From contig JABDIW010000484.1 in NCBI GenBank assembly GCA_013003515.1, forward strand, positions 1 to 5,803: DNA of 5,803 nt. The letters run 5' to 3'. Origin of the DNA: Acidimicrobiia bacterium (lineage in GTDB: Bacteria > Actinomycetota > Acidimicrobiia > Spongiisociales > UBA5794). Below, piece by piece: positions 1-5,803 of the stretch. Within the stretch, counting starts at the first letter, position 1. Each line of letters opens with the position of its first letter. Under the pieces are notes generated by a model. It saw only the letters and a list, made by a program, of their open reading frames with translations, had not been told where the DNA came from and made no database searches. The position numbers and the translations under genes are program-made.

Positions 1-1004
1 ACACCCCGTTGCACGGGGTGGGTGGTGAGCACGTCGTCAGGCAGCTCGCCGCTGCGGGGTACACCTCGGTGACGCCGGTGCCCCAGCAGTACGAGCCTGA
101 CGGCCACTTCCCCACGGTGTCGTTCCCCAACCCCGAGGAGCCGGGGGCGCTGGACCTGGCCAAGGCGCTGGCGGCCGAAGGCGCCGAGCTGGTCGTTGCC
201 AACGATCCCGACGCAGACCGGCTCGCCGCTGCGGTGCCCGTCGATGGTGAGTTCCGCACGCTCAGCGGCAACCAGATCGGGTTGCTGCTGGCCGATTACG
301 TGCTGACCCACACCGACGTCGAGCACCCGCTGGTCGTGAACTCGATCGTGTCGAGCCCCATGCTGGGGTCGATCGCCGCAGCCCACGGAGCGCGTTGGGA
401 ACAGACCTTGACCGGCTTCAAGTGGATCTGGAATGCGGCTCTCGATCTCGCCGACGACGTGACCTACGTGTTCGGGTTCGAGGAGGCCCTCGGCTACTCG
501 GTGGGGCCGTACGTTCGTGACAAGGACGGCATCGCCACCCTCGTGATCTTCGTCGACATGGCCTCCGGGCTGGCCCGCCGCGGAGAGTCCGTTCTCGACC
601 GGTGGTATCAGCTCGCCGCCGACCATGGTCTCTGGGTCAGCACCCAGAAGTCGGTCGTCCGTCCCGGCACCGAGGGCGCCGGCGAGATCCGGGCGGCGAT
701 GGAGCTCATCGAGAACTCACCTCCGGCGGACATCGACGGCATCGCTGTCGAGCAGGTCACGGACTTCTCGGTGGGCGCCGAGCAGCGTCCCCGCTGGCTG
801 GCGGAGACTCCGCTGGTCGAGCTGTCCCTGGGAGCGCAGGGGCGGGTGCTGGTTCGCCCGTCCGGCACCGAGCCCAAGCTCAAGATCTACGTCGACCTGC
901 GAGCCGAGGTCGGCGATCGTGACCCGGCGGTGCTCGAGCAGGAGCTACTCGGCAGAGCCAATACTGTTGCTGCTGCGACTGCCACATACCTCGGCTTCGA
1001 TTGA
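1..1004 (+). CDS. Alpha-D-phosphohexomutase (phosphoglucomutase/phosphomannomutase type), 5' truncated by window edge
   Basis: This enzyme interconverts hexose 1-phosphate and 6-phosphate in the cytoplasm through a phosphoserine intermediate. The reading frame is already open at base 3 and encodes TPLHGVGG, the usual start of domain 2 in PgcA-like mutases. The TTG at 9 is therefore internal, and domain 1 with the catalytic serine lies upstream of the window. Three of the family's signature loops are visible: the metal-binding DPDADR at 204-221, the sugar-binding GFEEALGY near 474-497, and the phosphate-binding RPSGTEPKLKIY near 855-890. A TLTGFKW motif near 408-428 also fits the family. About 331 residues are seen; a full protein would be roughly 530-560. 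Its TGA at 1002-1004 shares one base with the ATG of the next gene, so the two are probably co-transcribed and translationally coupled. Sequence alone does not settle glucose versus mannose preference; the TGFKW/GFEEALGY style favours PgcA-like phosphoglucomutase. Confidence 0.95.
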   Translation, partial: TPLHGVGGEHVVRQLAAAGYTSVTPVPQQYEPDGHFPTVSFPNPEEPGALDLAKALAAEGAELVVANDPDADRLAAAVPVDGEFRTLSGNQIGLLLADYVLTHTDVEHPLVVNSIVSSPMLGSIAAAHGARWEQTLTGFKWIWNAALDLADDVTYVFGFEEALGYSVGPYVRDKDGIATLVIFVDMASGLARRGESVLDRWYQLAADHGLWVSTQKSVVRPGTEGAGEIRAAMELIENSPPADIDGIAVEQVTDFSVGAEQRPRWLAETPLVELSLGAQGRVLVRPSGTEPKLKIYVDLRAEVGDRDPAVLEQELLGRANTVAAATATYLGFD

Positions 1005-1801
1005 TGATCCTCGCCGCCCAGATCGGCACCGAGAACGGGGTCGAGTGGTGGCAGGTGGTTGCTTCCCTGGCGCTGGTTGCCGTGGCCGTCGGTCTGTCCG
1101 TGTGGAGAGACGTCGGCGTCGAACGATCGATCCTCTGGGCGACGCTGCGCGCCGCCATCCAGCTCGTCGCCGTCGGCGTGTTGCTCGGCGTGATCTTCGA
1201 GAGCTCGCTGGCCGACGCATGGGCCTGGCTGTGGGTCGGTGCCATGGTGGGGATCGCCGCCTACGTGACTGGAGGCAGGGTTGCCTGGCTGAAGCCGCTG
1301 CGCTGGATCGCCCTGGTGGCCATCGGGCTCGCCACAGGTGCCGCCCTGCTGCTCGTCTTCGCCCTCCGGGTGTTCCCACTCGAGCCGGTGACCATCGTGG
1401 TCACCGCCGGGATCACCATCGGCAACACCCTCCCCGGGACGGTGCTCGGCGCCCGCCAGCTCGACGACTACCTGCGTGACCGCGGCGGCGAGATCGAAGC
1501 CCTTCTCGCACTCGGTTTCGATCGGCGCGGTTCCAGCCGGTTCATGGTCCCTCAGGTCGCTCGCACGGCCCTGATCCCCCAGATCGAACGGACCAAGGTC
1601 GTTGGGCTGATCGCTCTGCCCGGCGCGATGACCGGGCTGTTGCTCGCCGGGGTCGACCCCATCGACGCCGTCCTCGTCCAGCTGATCATCATGTACGTGA
1701 TCCTGGGATCCGTGGCCGTGTCGGTGCTGGCGGTTGTGACGCTGGGCTCTCGCCTTGCGTTCACCGACGACATGAGGCTGCGTCAGTTCACAGGAGGATG
1801 A
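1004..1801 (+). CDS. fetB: FetB/UPF0014-family ABC transporter permease (putative metal, probably iron, exporter)
   Basis: This is an integral membrane protein of the UPF0014/FetB family. In E. coli, FetB pairs with the ATPase FetA to export iron. The product is 265 residues, close to the usual 255-265, with about seven hydrophobic segments near residues 16-34, 51-66, 72-90, 99-122, 129-146, 197-216 and 222-248. Family-like motifs are RAAIQL (49-54), GNTLPGTVLGARQL in the fifth segment, a charged cytoplasmic loop around 155-180, and IPQIERTKVVGLIALPG followed by MTGLLLAGVDP (about 191-219). I chose ATG 1004, which forms TGATG with the previous stop; the TTG at 1001 also reads in frame. No good Shine-Dalgarno precedes it, which fits translational coupling. 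No FetA-like ATPase lies downstream, because the next gene converges from the other strand and overlaps this 3' end by 14 bases. The family call is strong. The iron substrate is inferred from the E. coli homologue. Confidence 0.9.
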   Translation: MILAAQIGTENGVEWWQVVASLALVAVAVGLSVWRDVGVERSILWATLRAAIQLVAVGVLLGVIFESSLADAWAWLWVGAMVGIAAYVTGGRVAWLKPLRWIALVAIGLATGAALLLVFALRVFPLEPVTIVVTAGITIGNTLPGTVLGARQLDDYLRDRGGEIEALLALGFDRRGSSRFMVPQVARTALIPQIERTKVVGLIALPGAMTGLLLAGVDPIDAVLVQLIIMYVILGSVAVSVLAVVTLGSRLAFTDDMRLRQFTGG

Positions 1802-3665
1802 CTGCACCCGTCCCTGGACCGACATCCTCCACCGCGAGGCCGTCGTGGTTGACCGTCACGGTGGCGGTTCCCCAGATCACCTCGGGCTCGTGGGTGACGC
1901 CGGGGATTCCGATGTGGGTGGGATGGTCCCCGCGGTTGAGGACGACGGCCACCCGCTCGTCCTCGTGCTCGCGGAGATAGGCGATGGTGTCGGTGGTGTG
2001 ACCCAGGACGGTCAACGTCCCGTGGCGGAGCGCCGGGTGGTCTCGCCGCAGCCCCGTCAGCTCCTGCGTGAGTGTCAGGAGGTCGGTATCCCACGATGCC
2101 AGGTCGTGCCACGGGAACGCCCCACGGGACTCCGGCTCCTCGCCGCCGGTGAGCCCCACCTCGTCGCCGTAATAGATGCCGGGCGCCCCCGGTGCCGTCA
2201 GCTGGAAGATCACGGCCGGCATGAGCCGGGTCCGGTCATCGCCCGCTTCGTGGAGGAAGCGTGGAGTGTCGTGGCTGGACAACAGATGCTGGTTGACGGC
2301 GTGGACCCCGGGCGCATACATGGCGAGCCAGCGGGCGATGCCGTCGGCGAACCCGGCCCCGTCGATGGTGCGAGTGGCGAAGAAGTCCAGGCACAGCTCA
2401 CGGAACGTGTAGTCCATGGTGGCGTCGAACGTGTCGCCCTGGAGCCAGGGTGAGGCGTCACCCATGATCTCGGCGATCAGGTAGGCGTCGGGCTTGGCGG
2501 CCTTGACGACCTGGCGGAACTCGGGCCAGAAGTCGAAGTCGACATAGCGGGCGACGTCCATGCGCCACCCGTCGATGTCGAACTCGTCGATCCACCATCG
2601 GGCGATGTCGAGGAAGTAGGCGCGGGTGTCGGGGTTGGCCAGGTTGATGCGGGGCAGCGAGGGCACGCCGTACCAGGACTCGTAGGTGGTCTCGACCATC
2701 GGGCCGCTTTCATCGGAACGGGTCTCCACCGTGACGCCCTCGTTGCCCTCGAGCCGGGAGAGGTACGCCTGGTACGTCTCGGACCGCGTCCACGACTCGC
2801 CGTCGCCGTCGGGCCGGACGATGACGCGGGGTGGGTGGTCGTCGACGATGAACCAGTCCCGGTACTCGGAGTTCGCGCCGTTGGCGACGAGGTCGGCGAA
2901 GGCGAAGAACCGGGGCGAGCAGTGGTTGAAGGACGCATCCACGATGAGCTTGATGTCCCTGGCGTGGAGAGCTTCGACCAGGGAGCGCAACCCGTCGTTG
3001 CCGCCGAGGGCCGGGTCGACATGTTTGAAGTCGATGGCGTCGTAGCGGTGCGTGCTGGGTGACTGGAAGATGGGGTTGACGTACACCATGTCCACACCGA
3101 GGTCGGCCAGATAGTCGACCTTCTCCGCGATCCCGACGAGGTCGCCACCCTGGAACTCGAGCCAGTGCGGTTCGGAGCCCCAGGCGGAAGCGTCTACGGG
3201 CGTGAGTGTGGGGTCACCGCTGTGGAATCGTTCCGGGAAGATCTGATAGATCACCGCTCCCTTTGCCCAGGCAGGCGGATCGAGCGGTGTGATGGCGTCG
3301 AGATCGAGGTGCCACCGGTCGAGTCGCTCGACTGCGTTGCTGATACCCGCCGGCACCAGGTGGACTGCCCGTCCGAACGGATCCCGCATGGCAAAGCTGT
3401 ACTCGAAGACCCTGGTCGGTGGAGTGATCTCAACCTCCCAGAAGCTGAAGCGCCGGCTCTCCGCCCACTTCTTCAGCTGATGTCCGGTTCCGTCGGAGAG
3501 GACGAGGTGCACGTCTGTGAATCCCGGTTCAGCCGTGATCCGGAACAGAACCGAGCCTTCAGGGCAGGCGGTGCAGTGCGCCCGATCGGCAGGGTCGTAG
3601 CGGACATCCCACGGGTACAACCGCCCGTTCTCATTGAAGAATCTGCCATCCGGGAAGTAGGTCAC
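1788..3665 (-). CDS. Glycoside hydrolase family 13, neopullulanase/cyclomaltodextrinase-like alpha-glucan hydrolase
   Basis: The 625-residue product has no signal peptide, so it should cleave alpha-1,4 (and perhaps alpha-1,6) bonds of maltodextrins, cyclodextrins or pullulan in the cytoplasm. Residues 1-125 look like a beta-rich N-terminal domain (CBM34 type). The barrel begins at AVIYQIFPERF (137-147). The conserved GH13 regions are intact: DASFNH (243-248), GWRMDV with nucleophile D370, AEI with acid/base E399 followed by GDASPWLQGD, and LLSSHDTPRF with D466. The LPRIN segment (338-342) sits where neopullulanases have MPKLN. IYYGDEVGLTGG (498-508) and a C-terminal beta domain (about 545-625) complete it. 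Residues 272-335, between regions I and II, form a longer acidic insert than I expect. The start is GTG at 3663-3665, with AAAGGAA six bases upstream. It follows the yceI-like gene by 37 bases and is probably in the same operon. Exact substrate cannot be read from sequence. Confidence 0.94.
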   Translation of the reverse strand: MTYFPDGRFFNENGRLYPWDVRYDPADRAHCTACPEGSVLFRITAEPGFTDVHLVLSDGTGHQLKKWAESRRFSFWEVEITPPTRVFEYSFAMRDPFGRAVHLVPAGISNAVERLDRWHLDLDAITPLDPPAWAKGAVIYQIFPERFHSGDPTLTPVDASAWGSEPHWLEFQGGDLVGIAEKVDYLADLGVDMVYVNPIFQSPSTHRYDAIDFKHVDPALGGNDGLRSLVEALHARDIKLIVDASFNHCSPRFFAFADLVANGANSEYRDWFIVDDHPPRVIVRPDGDGESWTRSETYQAYLSRLEGNEGVTVETRSDESGPMVETTYESWYGVPSLPRINLANPDTRAYFLDIARWWIDEFDIDGWRMDVARYVDFDFWPEFRQVVKAAKPDAYLIAEIMGDASPWLQGDTFDATMDYTFRELCLDFFATRTIDGAGFADGIARWLAMYAPGVHAVNQHLLSSHDTPRFLHEAGDDRTRLMPAVIFQLTAPGAPGIYYGDEVGLTGGEEPESRGAFPWHDLASWDTDLLTLTQELTGLRRDHPALRHGTLTVLGHTTDTIAYLREHEDERVAVVLNRGDHPTHIGIPGVTHEPEVIWGTATVTVNHDGLAVEDVGPGTGAVILL

Positions 3666-3671
3666 CGGGGG

Positions 3672-3678
3672 TTCCTTT
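3672..3678 (-). promoter_or_regulatory. Ribosome binding site of the GH13 gene
   Basis: Read on the minus strand, AAAGGAA ends six bases before GTG 3663-3665. It supports this GTG as the start, since no ATG is available nearby in frame at the N-terminus. Confidence 0.65.
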
Positions 3679-3704
3679 CGAGGTACCGGTGAGCCTAGGT
3701 CGGG

Positions 3705-4466
3705 TCAGCTCTTGGTGAAGAAGAGCTGCACTTCGAGGATCCCGTTGTCCTCCACCGACAGCACGATGGGGGCGCTGGGCAGTTCCACGCCGTAGTCGGC
3801 GAACACGATGTTGATGGAGCCGACGACAACGATCACGTTCCCGACCAGCTGTGCTTCGAGCGGAAACTCGACCTGCTGGGTGACCCCGTGGATGGTGAGG
3901 TCTCCGGAGGCCATCACGCTCAACGAGGTGCCTTCAGTGGGCTCGACACCGAGGTCGATGGGTGAGGTGACCGTGAATGTGGCGGTCGGGAAGGTGGTGA
4001 CTTCGAGTGATCGCCGCGCTGCGTTGTCGCGGCGCGAGTCGTCGGTGACGATTCGCGTCAGATCGGCCTCGAACGAGGCATTCGTCATGGTGGTTCCCTC
4101 GAGGGTGAAGTTGCCGGACACACCCGGTGTGCGGCCGACGGCGGTGACCGACCCGAGACCGCTCAGCTCCTCGTTGATGCGGAACCCTGCGAACGAGCTG
4201 GTGGCGTCCTCGAAGTTGAACTCACCGATCGACGTGTCGACGGTCCACGTGCCCTCGACACCGGTGTCGGTCGATCCTGATGTCGTCGTGGTGGTCGTGT
4301 CATCGGAGCCGGCAGCGACCGTGGTTGTCGTGGTGGTGAGCGCTCCAACCGCACCTTCCAGGCTGACTTCCTCGGGAGTGGAGCGGCCAAAGAACCAGAT
4401 GAAGAAGGCGGCGGCGGCGACGACACCGACGACACCGGCGACGACGATCCAACGGTTGCGATTCAT
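3705..4466 (-). CDS. Membrane-anchored YceI-family protein with Thr-rich stalk
   Basis: YceI domains are lipocalin-like beta barrels. Structurally known members bind polyisoprenoids or similar amphiphiles, and the cellular role is usually unclear. This 253-residue product starts with MNRNR and one hydrophobic helix (about 6-26) with no evident cleavage site or lipobox cysteine, so it is probably an N-in, C-out anchor. Residues 29-70 are a low-complexity stalk with two runs of six threonines (44-49 and 57-62) and several Asp, Ser and Gly. The YceI domain covers about 71-253: GTWTVD at 72-77, the RRDNAARRSLEVTTFPTATF block in the middle (typical R-x-x-x-L plus FP-x-A-x-F pattern), and GDLTIHGVTQQVEFPLEA towards the end. 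Start ATG 4464-4466 has the purine-rich GAGAGAGGGA just upstream. The GH13 gene follows in the same direction. The domain call is firm. A cell-surface ligand-binding role is inference, and no functional link to the glucan hydrolase is obvious. Confidence 0.92.
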   Translation of the reverse strand: MNRNRWIVVAGVVGVVAAAAFFIWFFGRSTPEEVSLEGAVGALTTTTTTVAAGSDDTTTTTTSGSTDTGVEGTWTVDTSIGEFNFEDATSSFAGFRINEELSGLGSVTAVGRTPGVSGNFTLEGTTMTNASFEADLTRIVTDDSRRDNAARRSLEVTTFPTATFTVTSPIDLGVEPTEGTSLSVMASGDLTIHGVTQQVEFPLEAQLVGNVIVVVGSINIVFADYGVELPSAPIVLSVEDNGILEVQLFFTKS

Positions 4467-4469
4467 GGG

Positions 4470-4479
4470 TCCCTCTCTC
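4470..4479 (-). promoter_or_regulatory. Probable ribosome binding site of the yceI-like gene
   Basis: On the minus strand the purine run GAGAGAGGGA lies three bases before ATG 4464-4466. The GAGAG part is at a normal Shine-Dalgarno distance. It agrees with the start chosen from the hydrophobic anchor at the N-terminus. Confidence 0.5.
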
Positions 4480-4529
4480 GGCTGAGCCAGGAAGTTACCC
4501 GAGAAGGCGCGCTACGCCGACAATCGGAG

Positions 4530-4576
4530 TGGGCCGGGAGGGAATCGAACCCTCGACCGTCGGACTCGCACCCCGA
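4530..4576 (-). pseudogene. 3' half of a tRNA gene (truncated tRNA; candidate integration attachment site)
   Basis: Read on the minus strand, the 3' half of a tRNA can be laid out base by base. The anticodon stem is TCGGG/TCCGA (four pairs plus G-U, 4572-4576 with 4560-4564) around the loop GTGCGAG. The variable loop is CGGTC (4555-4559). The T arm is GAGGG-TTCGATT-CCCTC (4538-4554) with the invariant TTCGA. The 3' acceptor strand CCGGCCC (4531-4537) is followed by discriminator A (4530). CCA is not encoded, as in many actinobacterial tRNA genes. The 5' side is missing: the 26 bases that should give acceptor GGGCCGG and the D arm (4577-4602) do not pair or resemble them, and I find no GGGCCGG further upstream. 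Loop position 32 is G, which is abnormal, so the junction may lie within the anticodon arm. The parental tRNA cannot be named safely; the loop would read GCG if taken literally. A bare 3' half is what site-specific integration into a tRNA leaves at the far end of an element. Confidence 0.6.
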
Positions 4577-4671
4577 AGTGCCGCTATGTGTGGGTGAGCG
4601 ATTGGTACATGGTTGCCCAGATCGGACGTGTGAGGGACCTCTTCTGGCCTGAACTCCCCGACCCGTCCTCG

Positions 4672-4692
4672 GCGGTGCAGGGTTGACACCGC
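4672..4692. repeat. Perfect 6-bp inverted repeat (GCGGTG / CACCGC), 9-base loop
   Basis: GCGGTG at 4672-4677 pairs exactly with CACCGC at 4687-4692 across a nine-base loop. No T-run follows on either strand, so it is not a standard intrinsic terminator. The right arm contains part of a TTGACA (4683-4688), so it could be an operator-like site ahead of the VWA gene, but a repeat this short occurs by chance in GC-rich DNA. Confidence 0.25.
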
Positions 4693-4792
4693 GGTTCTGC
4701 GTGATGATGAGGCCGGCAAGACGGGCGAACGCTCCGAGAAACCTGCCGCTTGGCACTACGTAGGGCCCTTGTCTGTTGGCAACGCTGGGGCC

Positions 4793-5803
4793 ATGGTGCA
4801 GAAAGCTCGGTGGTTGGCGACCGCTCTGTGCTTAGCCGTGGCGGTGCTCGCCGTTCCAGGCGCGTCGGCCCAGGAGACCGGGGACGGTCCGGTGTTGCTG
4901 ATCCTGGACGCGTCAGGGTCGATGAACGCGACAGATGACGCGGGTGTCCGGCTCATCGACGGTGCTCAGCAAGCGTTGATTCGACTGGTCGAGATCCTGC
5001 CCGAGGGCGCTCCCGTCGGGCTGCGGGTATACGGCCATCGGGTGCCCAACACCGACAAGGCCAACGGCTGTCTGGACACCGAGCTCATCGTGCCCGTCGG
5101 TCCTTTGGAGCGGCAATCGATGATCGAGGCCATTGGCAGCTTCTCGGCAAGGGGGTTCACACCGATAGGCCTGTCCCTGGAACAGGCTGCCTCCGACCTG
5201 CCCGATGGCCGGGGAACCATCATCCTGTTGTCCGACGGTGAAGACACCTGCGCTCCGCCAGATCCGTGCGACGTGGCGGCGGGGCTGGCTGACGTCGGCA
5301 TCGATGTCAGGGTGCACACGGTGGGGTTCTTCCTGGGGGAAGGCGACCCGGCGCGAGAGCAGCTGCAGTGCATTGCCGATGCCACCGGCGCTTCCTATCG
5401 AGATGTCGATGCCATCGACTCGCTGACCGCCGAGCTGGGCCAGCTGGTCGTGCAATCGTTGCCAGGGATCGGCCACATCGACCTGCCAGTGATTGGTTCG
5501 CTGGTGCGCACGGCGGCGCCGGTGATGAACCTCGCTTCCGGGAATGGCCCTCCTGGCAGCGGGAACGGGGCCTATCGAACGAATCTGCCTCCGGGGGAGA
5601 CCGTGTGGTTTGCCGTCGAGTTGAACGCTCCATCGTTCTTGGGTGTCGGCGGTGATATCACTGATATCGCCTACGACGCCCAGCCGGGAGACACATTAAG
5701 TGTCGTGATCACGGACGAGGCCGGCGCGGAAGTGCAACTATGGGATTCCCGCTGGGGACAGTCCCGGCTGGAACTCGCCGACGACGACTTCGGGCCCGGC
5801 TTC
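4793..5803 (+). CDS. Secreted von Willebrand factor A (VWA) domain protein, 3' truncated by window edge
   Basis: The frame from ATG 4793 stays open to the last base, giving 337 residues with no stop. Residues 1-26 are a clear Sec signal peptide: K4/R6, a hydrophobic core, then the AxA-type end PGASA before Q27. The VWA domain spans about 33-222 and has a complete metal-ion-dependent adhesion site: DASGS (D39, S41, S43), T123 in GFTPIG and D148 in LLSDGED. It should therefore bind a divalent cation and a protein ligand outside the cytoplasm. The mature part has four cysteines (93, 153, 159, 193), suited to disulfides. After a Gly/Pro/Asn-rich linker (about 248-260), residues 261-337 look like a beta-sandwich with the pattern Y-x-x-N-LPPGETVWFAV-x-L, as in secreted actinobacterial VWA proteins. 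No strong Shine-Dalgarno is visible; GTG 4796 and TTG 4769 are alternative starts. It contains two TTA codons (14 and 302), ATA and CTA, which are scarce in the other genes. Partner and function are unknown. Confidence 0.88.
   Translation, partial: MVQKARWLATALCLAVAVLAVPGASAQETGDGPVLLILDASGSMNATDDAGVRLIDGAQQALIRLVEILPEGAPVGLRVYGHRVPNTDKANGCLDTELIVPVGPLERQSMIEAIGSFSARGFTPIGLSLEQAASDLPDGRGTIILLSDGEDTCAPPDPCDVAAGLADVGIDVRVHTVGFFLGEGDPAREQLQCIADATGASYRDVDAIDSLTAELGQLVVQSLPGIGHIDLPVIGSLVRTAAPVMNLASGNGPPGSGNGAYRTNLPPGETVWFAVELNAPSFLGVGGDITDIAYDAQPGDTLSVVITDEAGAEVQLWDSRWGQSRLELADDDFGPGF

Larger units (their letters stand above)
4467..4792. other. Stretch without a protein gene, between divergent yceI-like and VWA genes
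   Basis: This stretch separates two divergently transcribed genes, so it should contain promoters for both. What I can support in it is the yceI ribosome binding site, a tRNA 3' half on the minus strand at 4530-4576, and a 6-bp inverted repeat at 4672-4692. Minus-strand frames open across 4463-4756 read through the tRNA T arm, giving strings such as GRGFDSLPAH that are typical of translated tRNA genes, so I do not call them proteins. A small GGCG/CGCC hairpin lies at 4506-4518. I see no convincing complete -35/-10 pair for either gene. Between about 4577 and 4671 I recognise nothing. Confidence 0.5.

Noticed and set aside
625..1479. Plus-strand 284-codon frame spanning the mutase/fetB junction
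   Set aside because: It is a +1-type shadow of two real genes, extremely Arg/Ser/Ala-rich, and resembles no family.
887..1825. Long minus-strand open frame rich in His, Gly and Asp opposite fetB
   Set aside because: It is the antisense shadow of a well-supported permease gene. Its composition is low-complexity, it has no domain, and it is a product of GC-rich codon bias.
1845..2453. Plus-strand frame opposite the GH13 gene
   Set aside because: It is antisense to the catalytic barrel of a protein with all GH13 motifs intact, and has no recognisable domain.
3808..4485. Plus-strand 225-codon frame opposite the yceI-like gene
   Set aside because: Its poly-valine tract is only the reverse complement of the threonine codons of the real gene.
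4577..4602. CGCT...AGCG pairing just 5' of the tRNA fragment, as a possible D arm
   Set aside because: The loop lacks the conserved GG, five bases rather than one separate it from the anticodon stem, and no acceptor strand pairs with CCGGCCC.
4683..4712. Perfect TTGACA (-35 consensus) upstream of the VWA gene
   Set aside because: No TANNNT-like hexamer is found 16-18 bases downstream, so a promoter cannot be supported from this alone.
4463..4756. Minus-strand open frames of 74-97 codons upstream of yceI
   Set aside because: They read straight through the tRNA T arm and have no family features.
4913..5476. Minus-strand 187-codon frame opposite the VWA gene
   Set aside because: The plus strand encodes a signal peptide and a complete MIDAS motif, so the minus frame is a shadow.
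5654..5668. GATATC-ACT-GATATC repeat
   Set aside because: It lies inside the VWA coding sequence and is explained by the repeated residues Asp-Ile-Thr-Asp-Ile.
1..5803. CRISPR array, insertion sequence, rRNA, toxin-antitoxin or defence genes
   Set aside because: No regularly spaced repeats, transposase or integrase motifs, rRNA segments or small paired genes were seen on either strand.

Overview
The window is GC-rich throughout and closely packed. Its genes favour codons ending in G or C, GTG and TTG look usable as starts, and a membrane-anchored protein carries runs of consecutive threonines. Together these suggest a high-GC actinobacterium, possibly an Acidimicrobiia-like lineage. That placement is inference from style and protein character; there is no marker gene to fix it.

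Left block, plus strand (1-1801): the C-terminal part of an alpha-D-phosphohexomutase (phosphoglucomutase/phosphomannomutase type) whose start lies before the window. Its stop codon shares one base with the ATG of a FetB/UPF0014-type ABC permease, so the two genes are probably translated together. The ATPase partner expected for FetB is not in the window.

Middle block, minus strand (4466 down to 1788): a membrane-anchored YceI-family protein with a Thr-rich stalk is followed after 37 bases by a cytoplasmic GH13 alpha-glucan hydrolase of the neopullulanase/cyclomaltodextrinase group. These two probably form one transcript. The GH13 gene runs 14 bases into the 3' end of fetB from the opposite strand, so no spacer and no conventional terminator separates the two convergent units. 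The phosphohexomutase and GH13 would both fit glycogen or maltodextrin metabolism (glucan to glucose, G1P to G6P), but they are on opposite strands and the link is only suggestive.

Right block (4467-5803): a 326-base stretch without a protein gene holds the 3' half of a tRNA on the minus strand (anticodon arm, variable loop, T arm and 3' acceptor strand, with no matching 5' half). Next comes a plus-strand secreted von Willebrand factor A protein with a complete MIDAS motif, cut by the window edge. A bare tRNA 3' half is the typical footprint of integration by a tyrosine recombinase. If that is the cause, the VWA side would be the end of an integrated element and the yceI side the old chromosome. 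The VWA gene is also the only one here in which I see TTA codons. No integrase is visible, so the island idea is a hypothesis. I found no clearly new multi-gene system in the window; the truncated tRNA boundary is the most useful lead.
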